Shown here one piece after another: positions 43,451 to 55,900 of a stretch of DNA of 64,000 nt. Below the pieces are notes generated by a model. That model ran no database searches, was not told where the DNA came from, and saw only the letters and a program-made list of their open reading frames with translations. Every line of letters begins with the position of its first letter. Position 1 is the stretch's first letter. The stretch comes from Lactifluus volemus (lineage: Eukaryota; Basidiomycota; Agaricomycetes; Russulales; Russulaceae), in contig WTXI01000148.1 in NCBI GenBank assembly GCA_022376515.1, forward strand, positions 1 to 64,000. Reading direction: 5' to 3'. The translations under genes were made by a program, and so were the position numbers.

Positions 43451-43720
43451 TGTTGTTTATTTGCGTTCGTGGAGGCGGGCCGGCCCGGGGCGCCATGGCC
43501 GTACAGACATCAACTTGTATGAACCAAGGTCGTTTCGTGCGCCAAATCCTAGGAAGTTGCCAGTATGCACTCGGATCTTTCGCTGGTCATCATTGGGAGA
43601 AGAAACAACGTACGCAAAAAACATCCATCTAGCAGGGCCGCACGTCCATGTTTGTGACGTGGCGTTGGTGCACAGCGCTTGACGTGTTTCGACGGTGGTA
43701 AGGTATCGACCTGTCTGCGC
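43451..43720. repeat. Dispersed repeat C, copy 1 (start of F-box duplication)
   Basis: Shares long runs with 47140-47460 and 59700-60045: CCAAATCCTAGGAAGTTG, AACATCCATCTAGCAGGGCC, GTGACGTGGCGTTGGTG. It forms the upstream end of the duplicated F-box segment; the third copy shows it also travels alone. Confidence 0.75.
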
Positions 43721-44345
43721 GCATCCATTATATTAACAGAGGGTGGACAGTTTGCCGTGCACCTGACCGCTGTGGCCTCGGGGCTGCGGCCCCTCAAGGG
43801 TCGACGCGTGTGGGGCCTCTGGGGCAGACCCGTTGTGGCGGATTGCGAATCCAGAGGACAATCAGCTGCCTCTGAGCAGGCTGCAACACGACCACGAACA
43901 AGGTGGCTTTGAATTTGGTGAGCAGACCCCTTGCACTGACAGCTTCTGATGGTAGACGCCCACATTACGCACTGGCCGCGGCAACCGCATAAATGGGCAA
44001 CGCCGCTGCCCTGCCCTGTTATTGGTCGTCGGGGCGTGATCGTGCACCTGACCGGTCACAATCACCTGCCTCTGTATCAGGCTGCGGCTCGACGCTAGGC
44101 AGCACGTCCCCTGCCTCTTGGCTGACGCGACAGCGTCGTCAGCATGTGGTCGGTGGCCAGGTTGCAGCCCGGTGGGTGGCCAGGCACGTTGAGCACTCAC
44201 GTCGCCTGCCTCTTGACTGACGCGACAGAGCCTTCAACGTGTGGCTCTCGGTGGCCAAGCTGCATCTCGACATGGGCAGGCACGTTGGGCCGGCCGCGGC
44301 CGCGGCCGCCCAAAGACGGTGGGCGCTCAGCCCCGTGCTCCGCAC
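43721..44345. other. GC-rich insert in the F-box upstream region with degenerate internal repeats
   Basis: Absent from the paralogous copy, where CTGTCTGCGCGCAT continues directly into AGTACTGTATAAATG. Built from degenerate repeats of CTGCCTCTTG-CTGACGCGACAG and GGTGGCCAGG-like words, with a (GGCCGC)n stretch at 44291-44310. No gene seen. Either an insertion into copy 1 or a deletion from copy 2. Confidence 0.6.
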
Positions 44346-44597
44346 GGGTCTACGCTAGTACTGTATAAATGTAGGTGTTTGTAGTGTGAAAGTGTGGAAA
44401 AGGAGGTGTGGCTCATAATGAGGTGACAACGGCGACGACGATGATGACGAGGAAGGTAGATGCCAGCGTCCAATTCCAGTGCCGTCCTTGGCCAAGGACA
44501 TCGCCGCGGCCACGGGAATGAGGTATCAGTTTCCAAGGACTTATGACTTGCTGCGCACTCTTTAATCGTATCCACGTTATTACTCACCTCCCTGAAA
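44346..44597 (+). promoter_or_regulatory. Promoter of the F-box-like gene
   Basis: TATA-like ACTGTATAAATGTAGG at about 44357-44372, conserved in the second copy at 47465-47480. No other sites identified. Confidence 0.5.
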
Positions 44598-46124
44598 ATG
44601 CTTGGTTGCTGCTCTACCATAATTTATCCTCCCCTCGGCCACTGGCAACATCACGGTAAGCAGTTCCAAATCATATCCTTTCTGTCCCTGATCTCTTCAC
44701 AAACTTGCGAATTTATAGGGCTCAACAGCCATAGACGACACTCAACAATCCATAAACTGAACCATGACGTGCTTCTTCATACATTTCATCTCTATTGGCT
44801 GGCAGAACCGGACGAAACATATGATCCTCGATCTGGGATGGTCATTTCTTGGCTCGGCCAACGTTGGTGGTACAAACTGGCACATGTTTGCCGACAATGG
44901 CGAAATATTATTCTTGAATCACCATCCCGGCTTGACCTTCATCTCCTCTGCACCAATGGTGTGCCTGTAGCGGACATGCTCACACATTCACCACCTCTAC
45001 CTCTCACCATCTATTATCGCTCGGATTGTGAGATAACAGCAGAAGATGAATCGGGTATATTGCTCGCCCTTTCGCACCGTGACCGCGTGCGTCGCATTTG
45101 CCTCTGGAACCTCCCAAATGTGGGGAAGTTCGTCCCGGTTATGAATGATCAATTCCACACTCTGGAGCGCATGTATATTATTAATATGCGTCATTCTCGG
45201 ACCGAAGTTGACCTTCCTGTAACGTTTCAAGCCCCCAACCTACGCCAGCTCATACTATGGACGACTCGCCTTCCAATTCGATCACCCTTACTTGCCACTT
45301 CTGCCACGGGACTCGTCACTCTCGTGCTTGTCAATATCCCAGCATCCGCCTATTTCCCTCCAAGTTATATTCTTACCCGGCTTTCGCTTATGCTCCAGCT
45401 CGACATGCTGGCCATTGGATTTAAATCCCCCATCCCCAACCGTAATGTTGAAAGGCAGTTGCGCCTGGACATGATCGCACTTCCTAACCTACGCTGGTTC
45501 GTGTTCAACGGCGTGAACGCCTACTTGGAAGCCCTTGTTGCTCGGATCAGCGCCCCTTCCCTCAACATCTTTCATGTCTATCTTTTTAATCAGCTCTCTT
45601 TCACTTTACCGCACCTCTTGCAGTTCATGCAAACACCCGAGAGCCTCAGGTTTACCGCTGTCCAGGTAACATTTGGTGCGCGTGCTGTTTCATTACATGC
45701 GGTCCCTTGGACATGGAAAACACCCTTGATGTTGCGGATCAGGTGCGAAGATCTCGACTGGCAGGTTGTGTCTGCGGCGCAAATCTTTGGTACACTTTCA
45801 CCCGTACTTTCTACTGTCGAAGAAGTCACATTCAGCTACGAAGTCCACAAACAATCAACAGAATGGGTCGACAGAAGACAGTGGCGTGAACTCCTTAGAC
45901 CGTTCACCAACGCGAAGACCATTCACGTACAAGATGGTCTCGTCAGCAAAATCTTCCGTTCCTTACCAACTGATGATGGAGAGCCACCACTGGAAGTCCT
46001 TCCAAACCTTAAGGAGGTTGTATATTCTGGAGGAAGCGATGCTCAGGACGCATTTACCGCATTTCTCAATGAACGACGAGAAGCAGACCATCCCGTCAGC
46101 CTGCGCTTGGTTGATATTCGATGA
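44598..46124 (+). CDS. F-box-like protein
   Basis: Exons 44598-44655 and 44719-46124; the 63-nt intron (GTAAGC...TTTATAG) is a multiple of three, so the unspliced frame is also open (508 residues; 487 when spliced). The N-terminal part resembles the degenerate F-box of expanded Agaricomycetes families: HKLNHDVLLHTFHLYWL then WWYKLAHVCRQWRNIILESP. Later parts (LPLTIYYRSD, APNLRQLILWTTRLP, ISAPSLNIFHVYLF) look like irregular leucine-rich repeats. F-box proteins recruit substrates to SCF ubiquitin ligases through Skp1; whether this one does is inference. Intact; a decayed duplicate lies 3 kb downstream. Confidence 0.7.
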   Translation: MLGCCSTIIYPPLGHWQHHGKQFQIISFLSLISSQTCEFIGLNSHRRHSTIHKLNHDVLLHTFHLYWLAEPDETYDPRSGMVISWLGQRWWYKLAHVCRQWRNIILESPSRLDLHLLCTNGVPVADMLTHSPPLPLTIYYRSDCEITAEDESGILLALSHRDRVRRICLWNLPNVGKFVPVMNDQFHTLERMYIINMRHSRTEVDLPVTFQAPNLRQLILWTTRLPIRSPLLATSATGLVTLVLVNIPASAYFPPSYILTRLSLMLQLDMLAIGFKSPIPNRNVERQLRLDMIALPNLRWFVFNGVNAYLEALVARISAPSLNIFHVYLFNQLSFTLPHLLQFMQTPESLRFTAVQVTFGARAVSLHAVPWTWKTPLMLRIRCEDLDWQVVSAAQIFGTLSPVLSTVEEVTFSYEVHKQSTEWVDRRQWRELLRPFTNAKTIHVQDGLVSKIFRSLPTDDGEPPLEVLPNLKEVVYSGGSDAQDAFTAFLNERREADHPVSLRLVDIR

Positions 46125-47139
46125 ACTCGAGGGTTATTATTGGTGAGCCCTCGATCGAAGTACGTCTTGACATAACTATTCATATCGTAGTCGCGCTCAC
46201 ACTCACATCTATTCTTCTGTTCATGACGACCGCCAGGATCCTAGTCATCATCTCAGGCTTACTAGTAGTCAACATAGGCTTGGTGACTATCACGTACTCT
46301 TCCTCAGATTCTCTATGTATAAGTTGTCTCTCCTTACATGTTGTCCATCATTATTTCGCGTTTCGAGCACGGTGTCATTTCCTTGCTATGTATGTATTTA
46401 CAGAGTTTCGTGCATAACCCAGTCACCCCTCTTTTATTCATTTCTGTCGGCAGTCACCTGCTCGACGCATCTCCGAGACTCCGAGGCAAGCTCCGAGGCC
46501 TTTGATCTGAATGGGAATCGTCGCACTTTTTTCTTTGCGACTCAGCTATGGCCCCTTCTCTAAGTGGGGGCCAAGAAAAGTCACGAAAACTCCAGGAGGT
46601 GCTGCCACCCACCGTGTGTCTACTACTTCAACTCGGCATCCCAAGGCAACAGGCCCGTTACTTGAATCGGGCAATCGGGCAGGCAAGTCGAGATGTCAAA
46701 TTACAGCGGCTGCGATGGCTGCCAACGACTTTTCTGGTCAGCCAGTATCGTTGTTATTCAAATGTTCCCCATCATCGTCCTCACGGCCACAGAAAGCCAG
46801 CAGAGGGATAGGTACAATTAGCGGGGTCAACAAGCTCCTTCAAGTTCTCAGCGACCTTTAATCCCTTCTCCATTTGCGTCCCAGGCTGCATTTCTTCCTT
46901 CTATGTATACCTTGCTATTTTCTTCATATTTGGAGACGGTTTGCGACGGACAGGCCCCACGATATTATAATTTGAGTTGTGGTACGTATGGGGATCACTG
47001 CTAGCCTGCGACCGTTGTCTACACACTAGCTGCCCTTGAAATTGGTCTTGGCTGGACCGAATATTTGAGCCACTCCACGCTCTAGGGAAAGGCGAATCGA
47101 GATTGAACATGATATCCCATAGCTCGTTCAGCGCTCTTC
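46125..47139. other. Spacer between the two F-box copies
   Basis: The first 130 bp are still part of the duplicated segment (compare 49155-49330). Beyond it, open frames at 46511-46861 and 46548-46811 overlap in different frames and resemble nothing known. No supported gene. Confidence 0.4.
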
Positions 47140-47700
47140 TGTCTGTAGCTTTTGTTTACTGGCATTTGCGTTCGTGAGTCCGGGAAGGGGCACTATAACG
47201 ATACAGACATCATGCTAGTATGAAACAAGATCGTACTGTATTTGTCGCGCGCCAAATCCTAGGAAGTTGGCAGTATGCACTTGACTGTTTCGCTGGTTAT
47301 CATTGGAAAAAGGAACAACGTACGCCAAAACCATCCATCTAGCAGGGCCGTACATCCATATTCGTGGCGCTTTGTGCGGTATGTGTGCGGTGTGTGTTCG
47401 TGACGTGGCGTTGGTCCACAGCGCTTGATAGTGGTAAGGTATTGACCTGTCTGCGCGCATAGTACTGTATAAATGTAGGAGTGTGTAGTGTGAAAGTGTG
47501 GAAAAGGAGGTTCGGCTCATAATGAGGTAACAACGGGGACGATGATGATGACGAGGAAGGTAGACGCCAGCGTCCAATTCTGGATAAAGGCCAGCGCCGT
47601 CCTTGGATAAGGACGCCGCCGCCGCCATGGGACTCGGCATCGGTTTGTCGGTGTGAGTCCGGCCAAAGGCCTACACATCCACGTTATTACTCACCTCCCT
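47140..47700. repeat. Dispersed repeat C, copy 2, and F-box upstream region
   Basis: Corresponds to 43455-43720 plus 44346-44597 without the 625-bp insert. Includes CGCGCCAAATCCTAGGAAG, the GTGACGTGGCGTTGGTCC block, the TATA-like box and the GTGTGAAAGTGTGGAAAAGG stretch. Confidence 0.75.
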
Positions 47701-47703
47701 GAA

Positions 47704-49330
47704 ATGCTTGGTTGCTGCTCTACCTTAATTATCCCCCCCTCGGCCAACATCACGGTAAGCAGTTCCGAATCGTGATCTTTCTGTCCCTGATCTCTTCACA
47801 AACTTGCGAATTAATAGGGCTCAACAGCAATAGACAACACTCACCTATCCACATCCTCAACGGACGTGCTTCTCCATTATTTCATCTCTATCGGCTGGCA
47901 GAACCAGACGAAATATGGCCTCGATCTGGGATGTCATTGCTTGGTACCGCCAATGTTGGTGGTACAAATTGGCACATGTTTGTCACAATGGCGAAATATC
48001 ATTCTTCAATCACCATCCTGGCTTGACCTTCATCTGTTCTGCACCAAGGTGTACCTGTAGCGGACATGCTCGCGCATTCTCCACCTCTACCACTCACCAT
48101 CTATTATACCGGGGAGATAACAGCAGAAGATGAATCGGGTATATTGCTCGCACTTTCGCACCGTGATCGCGTGCGTGCATTGCCTTTGGATGTCCCAAAT
48201 TGGGGAAGTTCGTCACAGTTATGGATGATCAATTCCAATCCTGGAACGCATTATATCTTCTCGGACCGAAGTTGTCCTTCCTGTGACGTTTCAAGCCCCC
48301 AATCTACACCTCTCAGACTGTTGAGGTTCCATTCCAATTCGATCCCTTTACTCCACTCCAGTCGCGGGACTCGTCTCTCTCGACCTTCTCATATCCCGGA
48401 ATCCGCCTATTTCCCTCCAGTTATATACATACCCGGCTTTCGCTTATGCCCCACTCGATACTGACCATTATATTAAATCCCCTATCCCACGTGATGTTCA
48501 AGGCAATCGAGCCAGACCCTGACATGATCATCTTCCTAACCTACGCGGTTTGTGTTCATGGGTGAGCGCCTATTTGGAAGGCCTTATTGCTCGGATCAGC
48601 GCCCCTTCCCTCAGCGAATGTCATGTCTATCTTTTTAATCAGCTCTCTTTCACTTTGCCGCGCCTCTTGCAGTTCATGCAAATATCCGAGAACCTCAGGT
48701 TTACCTCTGTCCAGGTAACTTTTGGTGCCTTGCGTTTCATTACATGAGGTCCCTTGGACGTGGAACACCCCTTGAGTTGTGGATCAGGTGCGAACATCTC
48801 GACTGGCAGGTTGCGTCTGCGGTGCAAATCTTTGGCACACTTTCACCCGTACTTTCGACTGTCGAGCAAGTCACATTCAGCACGAAGTCCACAACGAATC
48901 ATCAGAATACAACAATGTCGACCGAGGACAGTGGCGTGAACTCCTTAGGCCGTTCACCAATGCGAAGACCATTCACGTACAAGATGATCTCGCAGCAAAA
49001 TCTTCCGTTCCTTACCATCTGATGATGGAGAGCCACCACTGGGCTCCTTCCGAACCTTGAGGAGGTTGGATATTGTGGAGGAAGCGATTTCGGGACGCAT
49101 TTACAGCATTTCTCGAATGAACGACAAGCAGCAGATCATCCCGTCAGCCTGGCTTGGTGGATCGTTCGATGTTCGAAGAGCCAAGGGTTATTACGTGTGA
49201 GCGCTGCAACAACTTGAATGGAGCCAATTGGTCGATCGAGGTACGTCTCGCGTCAACTATCCATATCTTAGTCGCGCTCACAATCGTATCTATTCTCCTA
49301 TCCATGACTACGCAGATCCTAGTGATTGAT
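47704..49330 (+). pseudogene. Decayed duplicate of the F-box-like gene
   Basis: Follows 44598-46250 along its whole length: the start with CTTGGTTGCTGCTCTACC, the GTAAGC intron, the RWWYKLAHVC-equivalent DNA, ISAPSLSECHVYLFNQLSF, and the 3' flank. Dozens of one- to several-base deletions scatter it over all three frames, and LNHDVLLHTF has lost bases. Same orientation as the intact copy. Not translatable. Confidence 0.9.
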
Positions 49331-50497
49331 GAGATTGCAACAAAGCGGCCCACAACTTGCTATCGTACTAGTGAAGATACTAGTAACATTTTTGTGGTAT
49401 GGACGACAAGAGAATAATGGCACGCTATGATCCTTTGAAACAGACCGTGACAGTGTTCATTTCTGTCTTACATGAGTCGGCACAGTCGGATTTGCGTCAG
49501 TGAGTGTGGCAGGCGGCTGTCACTGCACAAATCCAATTCCACACCGTCTCCCACAGACTGCCGGAGAAACTTTGTGTTTTTTTGTGAACCTCCCAATTAA
49601 TACTGCCTGTCCCTCTTTTGACAAAGCTGCTGCGGGCTATTCTGAACACAAGATAGCGATAAACGCCTCCGATGAAAAGTTACTTTTTGACATCTCACGT
49701 GATCGTCCGTGACAATGAGAGCTTCAGTCGACCCTCCGCGCGACCCTTGTGTATGCGCTTTCCATGGGCACCTGTCTGACAGTGAGTTACGGTCATTGAA
49801 TCACTGGTCATACACATACTGGAAATGACTGCTAAACCCTATTTAGCCGGATATATGCCATCCTCGATTCGTTGTGACTCCCATTTTGCGTTACGTCTAC
49901 CTTGCCGTAAGTTGAAAGTGCGCTTATACCTGTGAACGCCCCTCATAGGATGACGTTCCCTACTTGTGATTCAAATCGTCTGATGATCGGCGAACGGATT
50001 AGGTACAGATCTCTATGTCGGGGTTCGAAGGGGCGGGCAAGGGCATCACCATCGCTGAGAATTCAAGCAAGTAGTCCATGTTAGTAGCCCGAACCATCCT
50101 TTTAGTAAAAGACTTTGATTATGGGAATCCTTGTAGCTTGGTTCGAATTGAACTCCCACACCCTCACGTCCTGACATTTCGACCCTCTCTTCATAACTTA
50201 CTCAAGAACCTAAACACTTCTCGAGTCGCTTCATGATGTACCGCGTCTGGATAAGCCGGGATTACTACAAATCATGCTTACCCGACGCGATGTTTTTTTT
50301 TTGGCAGCCAGGACTCCACCGGGAAAGTAGAATGCGCAGGCAGTAGTCCTCATAGGGGTCGAGATCGTGTAAGGCTAGCATTTTCTTTCGACGAGATACA
50401 ATTGCACAAAGGTAATTCCACGATAACAGCTGAACGTGTCGACAAAACTTAGCCTGTGATGACGTCATAGCTCACCAGGCAGAGCAACTCCTCAAGC
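49331..50497. other. Intergenic, no gene found
   Basis: Only short frames. The first part trails off from the F-box duplication. Nothing recognisable on either strand up to the BUB3 stop codon. Confidence 0.5.
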
Positions 50498-51868
50498 TCA
50501 GCCAGAACCCCAGCCCTTAGGCTACAATTAAACAGAATGTTACCATCCAGAGCAGAGAGAAGCAACCCGCCAGCTAAATGAACATACCTTGACCTCCTCC
50601 CCGAGTTCACGAACGAAGAGCGCGGGCCGCTCGGCCGTTCGAGCACCCTCTTCACCCGCGTCCCACGTGTAGCTGGCACCGACCGCAAGACGTGCGTCAT
50701 CAGCTGAGAACGCCATCGCAGCGATGGGGGCGTTGTAACGCGGATACTGCCGGAGTCGCTTTTTGACCTTATGGTCCCAGATAGAGACAGTGGCGTCGGA
50801 GCCACCGGATGCAAAGGTATTGTACGTAGGGTGGAAGGCCAGAGCATTGACCGGCCAGACGTGATCAACGTCATCGATCGTCTGCCGATGGCACTTGAAC
50901 GCGTACTTTTTTTCTTGGGCCGCCGACGATGAGTCAAAGTACTCTACGGCGATTCGGCCCTCGACGGATGCAGTTGCGTAACCTAGCAAAATGCAAAGCT
51001 GAGGACTAAAAACATAAAAGTTTGGAAGACGACATACCTTGGCCATCGGACATGCAGGCGAGGGCACGGGTCAGGAATTTCAGAGAGCTCTCGCGCGTTT
51101 GCTGGGTGCATCCATCTTGCGAACGTCGAAAATATGGAAGAGACGGCTGGCAAGAGCGACAACGAGATAGTGGCCGACGGTGTCCATAAAGTAGACACGT
51201 TCAGGGAGCTGGTGAGAGGACTGCTGCGTGGTAGCCGCGCGGGGGTCCCAGAACCGGACGGTACGATCCCAGGAACCAGTAATGATGCATCTAGCATGGG
51301 AAAAGGATCAAATGACGAAGGAAAGCTAAGGTGGTTACGGGGACGAACTGGCTTCGCTTGAATAGCGTACGCTTGATATTGCATCATCATGCTGGCCAAG
51401 GGCATGGATCTTCTCCGGTTCGAGTTCAGCCTACATAAGAACATAAGATCAGTACAAGAAAAGGGTGACGGACCGGAATGAGAGTCACATACCTCTCAGT
51501 GATGCATCGAGCCCTCCACTACTATATGCGTGGGACGCGTCTGAGAAAATGGTCGAGAGAACGGCAGCACGATGATCGAACTTGGTCTTTTCTTTGTTAG
51601 CCGCGATGTCATACAACCTGACCGTCTGAATAATGATGGCAGAGACGCTTAGAGAGGACTGAACAAGCGGAAAGAGAAGAATCAGGGACTGAGAACACAC
51701 CGAGTCCCATGCAGAAACTAACAAGAAATTCGAACTTGCGGGTGAAAATTGTAGGCTCGAGATACTGTCAAAAGGTGCACCCTTTATTTCCAGCTGAGAG
51801 TCTGTGCATGTTTTTTCAGTTCTCGACTCCTACGCGTGCAGGACACTTCGCTTTCTCGTACCAGTCAT
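50498..51868 (-). CDS. BUB3: BUB3 spindle checkpoint WD40 protein, with two apparent frame breaks
   Basis: Minus-strand exons: 51868-51862, 51801-51701, 51625-51493, 51430-about 51339, 51290-51038, 50982-50588 and 50521-50498. Signature stretches: LVSAWDS then [133 protein letters not shown]; the last exon encodes PKGWGSG. BUB3 docks Bub1 and Mad3/BubR1 on phosphorylated Spc105 at kinetochores. Two places do not keep frame: the junction 51493/51430 (phase off by one) and a one-base loss near 51106-51115 before SSLKF-like sequence. Everything else is conserved, so sequence error is likely; otherwise it is a very recent pseudogene. Divergent from the NACHT gene. Confidence 0.8.
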
Positions 51869-52928
51869 ATGTCGTTGTGGAGGGCAATCCTCGTATTAGT
51901 ATGTGGTTGCGATGGTTGACTTTCCGTGCATTGTCTTACGTAATCTCAACCTGACCCTTTCCCTCAAGCGAATGGCCATGTTCTCCCACGTCGTATTCTA
52001 ATGTCGTGGCAGCAGATAAACAGAGAATAACAAGGGTAGAAAACTTGTATTACAGAATTCAGAGAAACAGCTTTTTTGTACGAAGTATATGAGAGCTAGT
52101 TAAAACCTTGTGACAAGTTTGCTTGGGTTGTTGGTCGACTTGGTTCTTCTGGTGCACGGGACCTGAACGAAACCATGTAAAAAGTGGTCCCGGGGTGAAC
52201 GCCCTCCGTGCTCACGAATTGAGTCGCGACCATTCAAATGGATGCAGCACATGTCGGCAACCCCTCTAATAGCACGAAGGTACTTCACATGGCGAGGAAG
52301 GAGTTCAAATGGCCTGCAGCCTGCAAGAATTCATTGAACGTAGCGCTTACATACATTTGTCCAAGACCAAAAGAATCCCTTTCTGCAATGACTGCCGCGG
52401 GGCGACGAGTTCACCATGTCCATTCATATTGGTGATGCAGTAGGACCTCAAGCCACAAGCCACAGGGTCATCACGGTTGAGTCTGTTCTGCGATATAGAA
52501 ACTGACAAATCAGGTACGCTAGGATATCGGGGAAATTAGGCAAGAAAAGACGGGGGTCGAAAACTACAGCTGGTCGAGAAAGCAAATAGCCTCAGAAGCC
52601 TAGGTCATAGGAGCTTGAATAACCGTGGCTTGAGGTTGGGTGAAGTTGAACACCCTAACGTCGACGATGACATGTTCTCTGAGCTTAGCTTCTCCGCATA
52701 GAGATGACGGAGGAGCACCGGCGCCGTGTGGGATTTGTGAGACATGAGGACTGTGATGTTTGTCTATGGCTGTACATGTCAGCTTGTTTAGGAAGCGCAA
52801 CGCAGAAGAGGGCGTGGTTGCCTCGTGTTCTCATACTCTTTCTTCCCTCTTACCTGGATTTCAATCTACGGAGGCCATTCTCAACAAGATGATCCCGAAT
52901 TCGTATGTCAAAGGTCTCTCACAGCTGA
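51869..52928. other. Divergent intergenic region between BUB3 and the NACHT-WD40 gene
   Basis: About 1 kb. No supported exon; frames at 52238-52435 and 52600-52800 have no recognisable features. Holds both promoters. Confidence 0.5.
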
Positions 52929-55900
52929 TGTCCCCCCTTATTCATCATCGCTATAGCTCAGGTTCTCAGGCTCAACCCTCTAACATACAGTCTATCAGTC
53001 GCCCGCAGGCCGGAGAAATTCAACCAAGCTTGCTCCCTCTCCAGGTCACCGGTGCGTATCTTTATGTTTCCACTCTGACAAGTACATAACTTCTGTCTCC
53101 TGTCAGTCCTGAAAGCACACAACATTCCCTGTCTCAAGACCATCCTTGGCGAAAATAGAAAATTTTATGTTACGGTGACCTATGGGGAGAAAACGTGGCA
53201 GTCACATCCTGTACAGAGGGTGGCACAACGTGTTGAATGGAACGAAACCATCGACACATTGTAAGAAATGTCAACGTTTCATTCTTATGTGCAACTGAGT
53301 CTCCTCCAGTGCTGTGCAACCACGCTCCTGTATTACGATATCTCTTTATGCGAAAAGGACAATGACGACCGACATCCTTGTTGGAAGGCAGGAGGTCACC
53401 TGTCAACCCCGACACGGTTCGTTTGCTCCTTAGAATTGTCACAATTACTCATACGTATAGCTAAATGTCCTTTGAAGAACTTGACATTGTTTTCGCCAGT
53501 ACTAGAGGACATGCTGGACGTACAGGAGTGCCGGCCACAGTGTTAACGATCACCATGTCAGTAACCACGAGTTCCTCTCTGCTGGGCAGTCAACACTCCG
53601 AACCCCGCATCCTCCGAAACAGCCAACACTGTCGTTGAAGGAGGCGCTACGCGTCACATTGTCTCCAACAGCGAACTCATACAATCCACGGCAGTTTCCA
53701 CCCCTCTATCACGTACTCTCGATCATGCTGAAGAAGCTATGGATGCGGTAAAATCATGGGAACGTACAGTCAATGTTATCAAATGCGTGATGGAAATTAT
53801 TCACCCAATTGCTGATGTATACCTAGTATCGTTTTTGCCTGCTTCTCTGAGCTAACTTTTGCTCTTTAGCAAATCCCTCACGCCAAGCTAGCATGGAGCC
53901 TGCTCTCAAAGATCCCTGAGGTCCGTGTTCTTGCCTTGTCGAGGATATGAAATTTTCAATCTTTTTTTCCTGCCCCACCACCAGACCTTGCTACACCAGT
54001 TTCAACGTGACGACAACGTCCGAACGCTACTTGAGTCGATACGGAATGCGTTCGAATTTGCAAAGGAGGCGGACATATTGAGGAACATTCAACCGGCGTC
54101 TACGCAAGCAAAAATCCTCGATGAGATGCTGGAGTGCGTCTCTAAATCTGCCGAATTCATTGTATCGTATGCCAAGGATGTCCAAGTTGGCACGTCGTCC
54201 TGACTTCTCTCCTTGCTCATTATAACATGTGATTTTCAGGAAAGCGGACATTGAAGAATATTGGCGGACGAGTTGACAAAAAAGTCGAACACTACCGCAG
54301 ACACTCGCCCAACTGCGAGACAATTTCCTCGCCAGTGCTACTGTCACCACTGAAGTTACTGTACTAGAAGCTGGTGCGTAATTCTGATAGATACAAGATC
54401 ATCGGATCGTCGATCTGACCAGGTGGACACAGAAATGGGTGCAATAATCAGAGAATTGCCTTACAAGGGAGGGTGGCGATTCGGCGATGAGAGGCGCTGT
54501 CTTCCACGCACACGCGATGATTTTCTGGATCACATTGCCAAGTGGGTCGAGAATCCGAATCTAAACGTGGGCTGGTTCTCCTCGGCCAGGCAGGCACGGG
54601 AAAGTCTTCGATTGCGCACGAGGTCGCCCATCGCTTTGACGGGAAGGGTCTCGGCTCCTACTTCGCTTTTGTGCGGAAAGAGCAGTCAAAAGACGAGGCT
54701 TACCAGCTCTTCACGACGATTGCTCGCGACCTTTCCTATCGCAATTCTGCGTTCAAACTCGCCCTCGGAGGGTCCTTAAGGAGAACCCGTCTCTTTGTGG
54801 TACTCGGGATTATCGCAGACTCTTCAAATCCCTCCTCCTCGAACCGCTCAAGCACCTGCCACTTCCCAGTCCAATTCTTATTGTTATCGACGCTTTAGAT
54901 GAGAGTGGAGCCATAATCGGAAAAGTCGGATTACACACTTCCTTGCCCAACATCTCGTCGATCTTCCAGTACAATTCCGCATTCTCGTCACCTCGAGGCT
55001 GGAGGACGGTATCGAATCCGCGTTCGCAAACGCATTATCTGTCGACACCCTCTACATGGATGATCCCAAGCTGGCTGCCAAGACGGAGCAAGATATTGCC
55101 GTGTATCTTCAGACCGAGCTCCCTCCTGACGTATTCAGAGACCATGGTGGGACTTAGCGAAGGCAGCAGAGGGCCTGTTCCAATGGGCAGCCGTTGCGTC
55201 TGGGTTCATAAATAAGCCTCCCGCCAGTTTTGGGTACAGCAAGAAAAATGTGTACAGCGCCTGTTGGGACACTCTCGAGGTCGCCATGGACAAGATCCGC
55301 TGGACAAGTTATACACGGAAGTCCTCGAAGAGTACTTCGAACCACAAGAAGCACAGACTCTATTCCGATCCGTCATGGGACAGCTCTTTGCTGCGACCGA
55401 ACCGCTTTCCATCTCTTCCTTAATTGTCCTGCGTCGGTATGCCCCCATTGATGACTCCGAGGATTTGAACCCGTTCTTGAGATGCTCCATCAACTCGGCT
55501 CACTGCTGAGTAATGTCACATCACCTGATCAACACGTCCTATTGTTCCTCTCCATACCTCCTTCCGTGACTTTCTGACCAGCAAGAAGAGCAATGCCTTT
55601 TATGTGGACCTTGGGGATGCGCACCGTCAGTTGGCACATTCCTGCCTGAATCTAATGCTCGACACCCTGGAATTCAACATTGCAAACTCGAGTCGTCATA
55701 TGTTGCCAACATCGATGTGCCTGACCTTGAATCTCGAATTGCCGAACACATTCCGCCTTCCCTGTCGTATGCCTGCGTTTTCTGGGACAATCATTTAGAA
55801 CATATTGCTTTCGAGCACGACCTCTTCCTGAACTTCGGATCCTTTTTCGAAACGAAGTTCCTGTTTTGGCTGGAAGTGCTTAGCGTCAAGAGCCGAGTGG

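Noticed and set aside
46511..46861. Possible small gene between the F-box copies
   Set aside because: Two overlapping frames of similar length, no splice structure, no recognisable domain.
50100..50180. GGTTCGAATTGAAC resembling a tRNA B box
   Set aside because: No acceptor or anticodon stem of the right spacing could be drawn; no tRNA elsewhere either.
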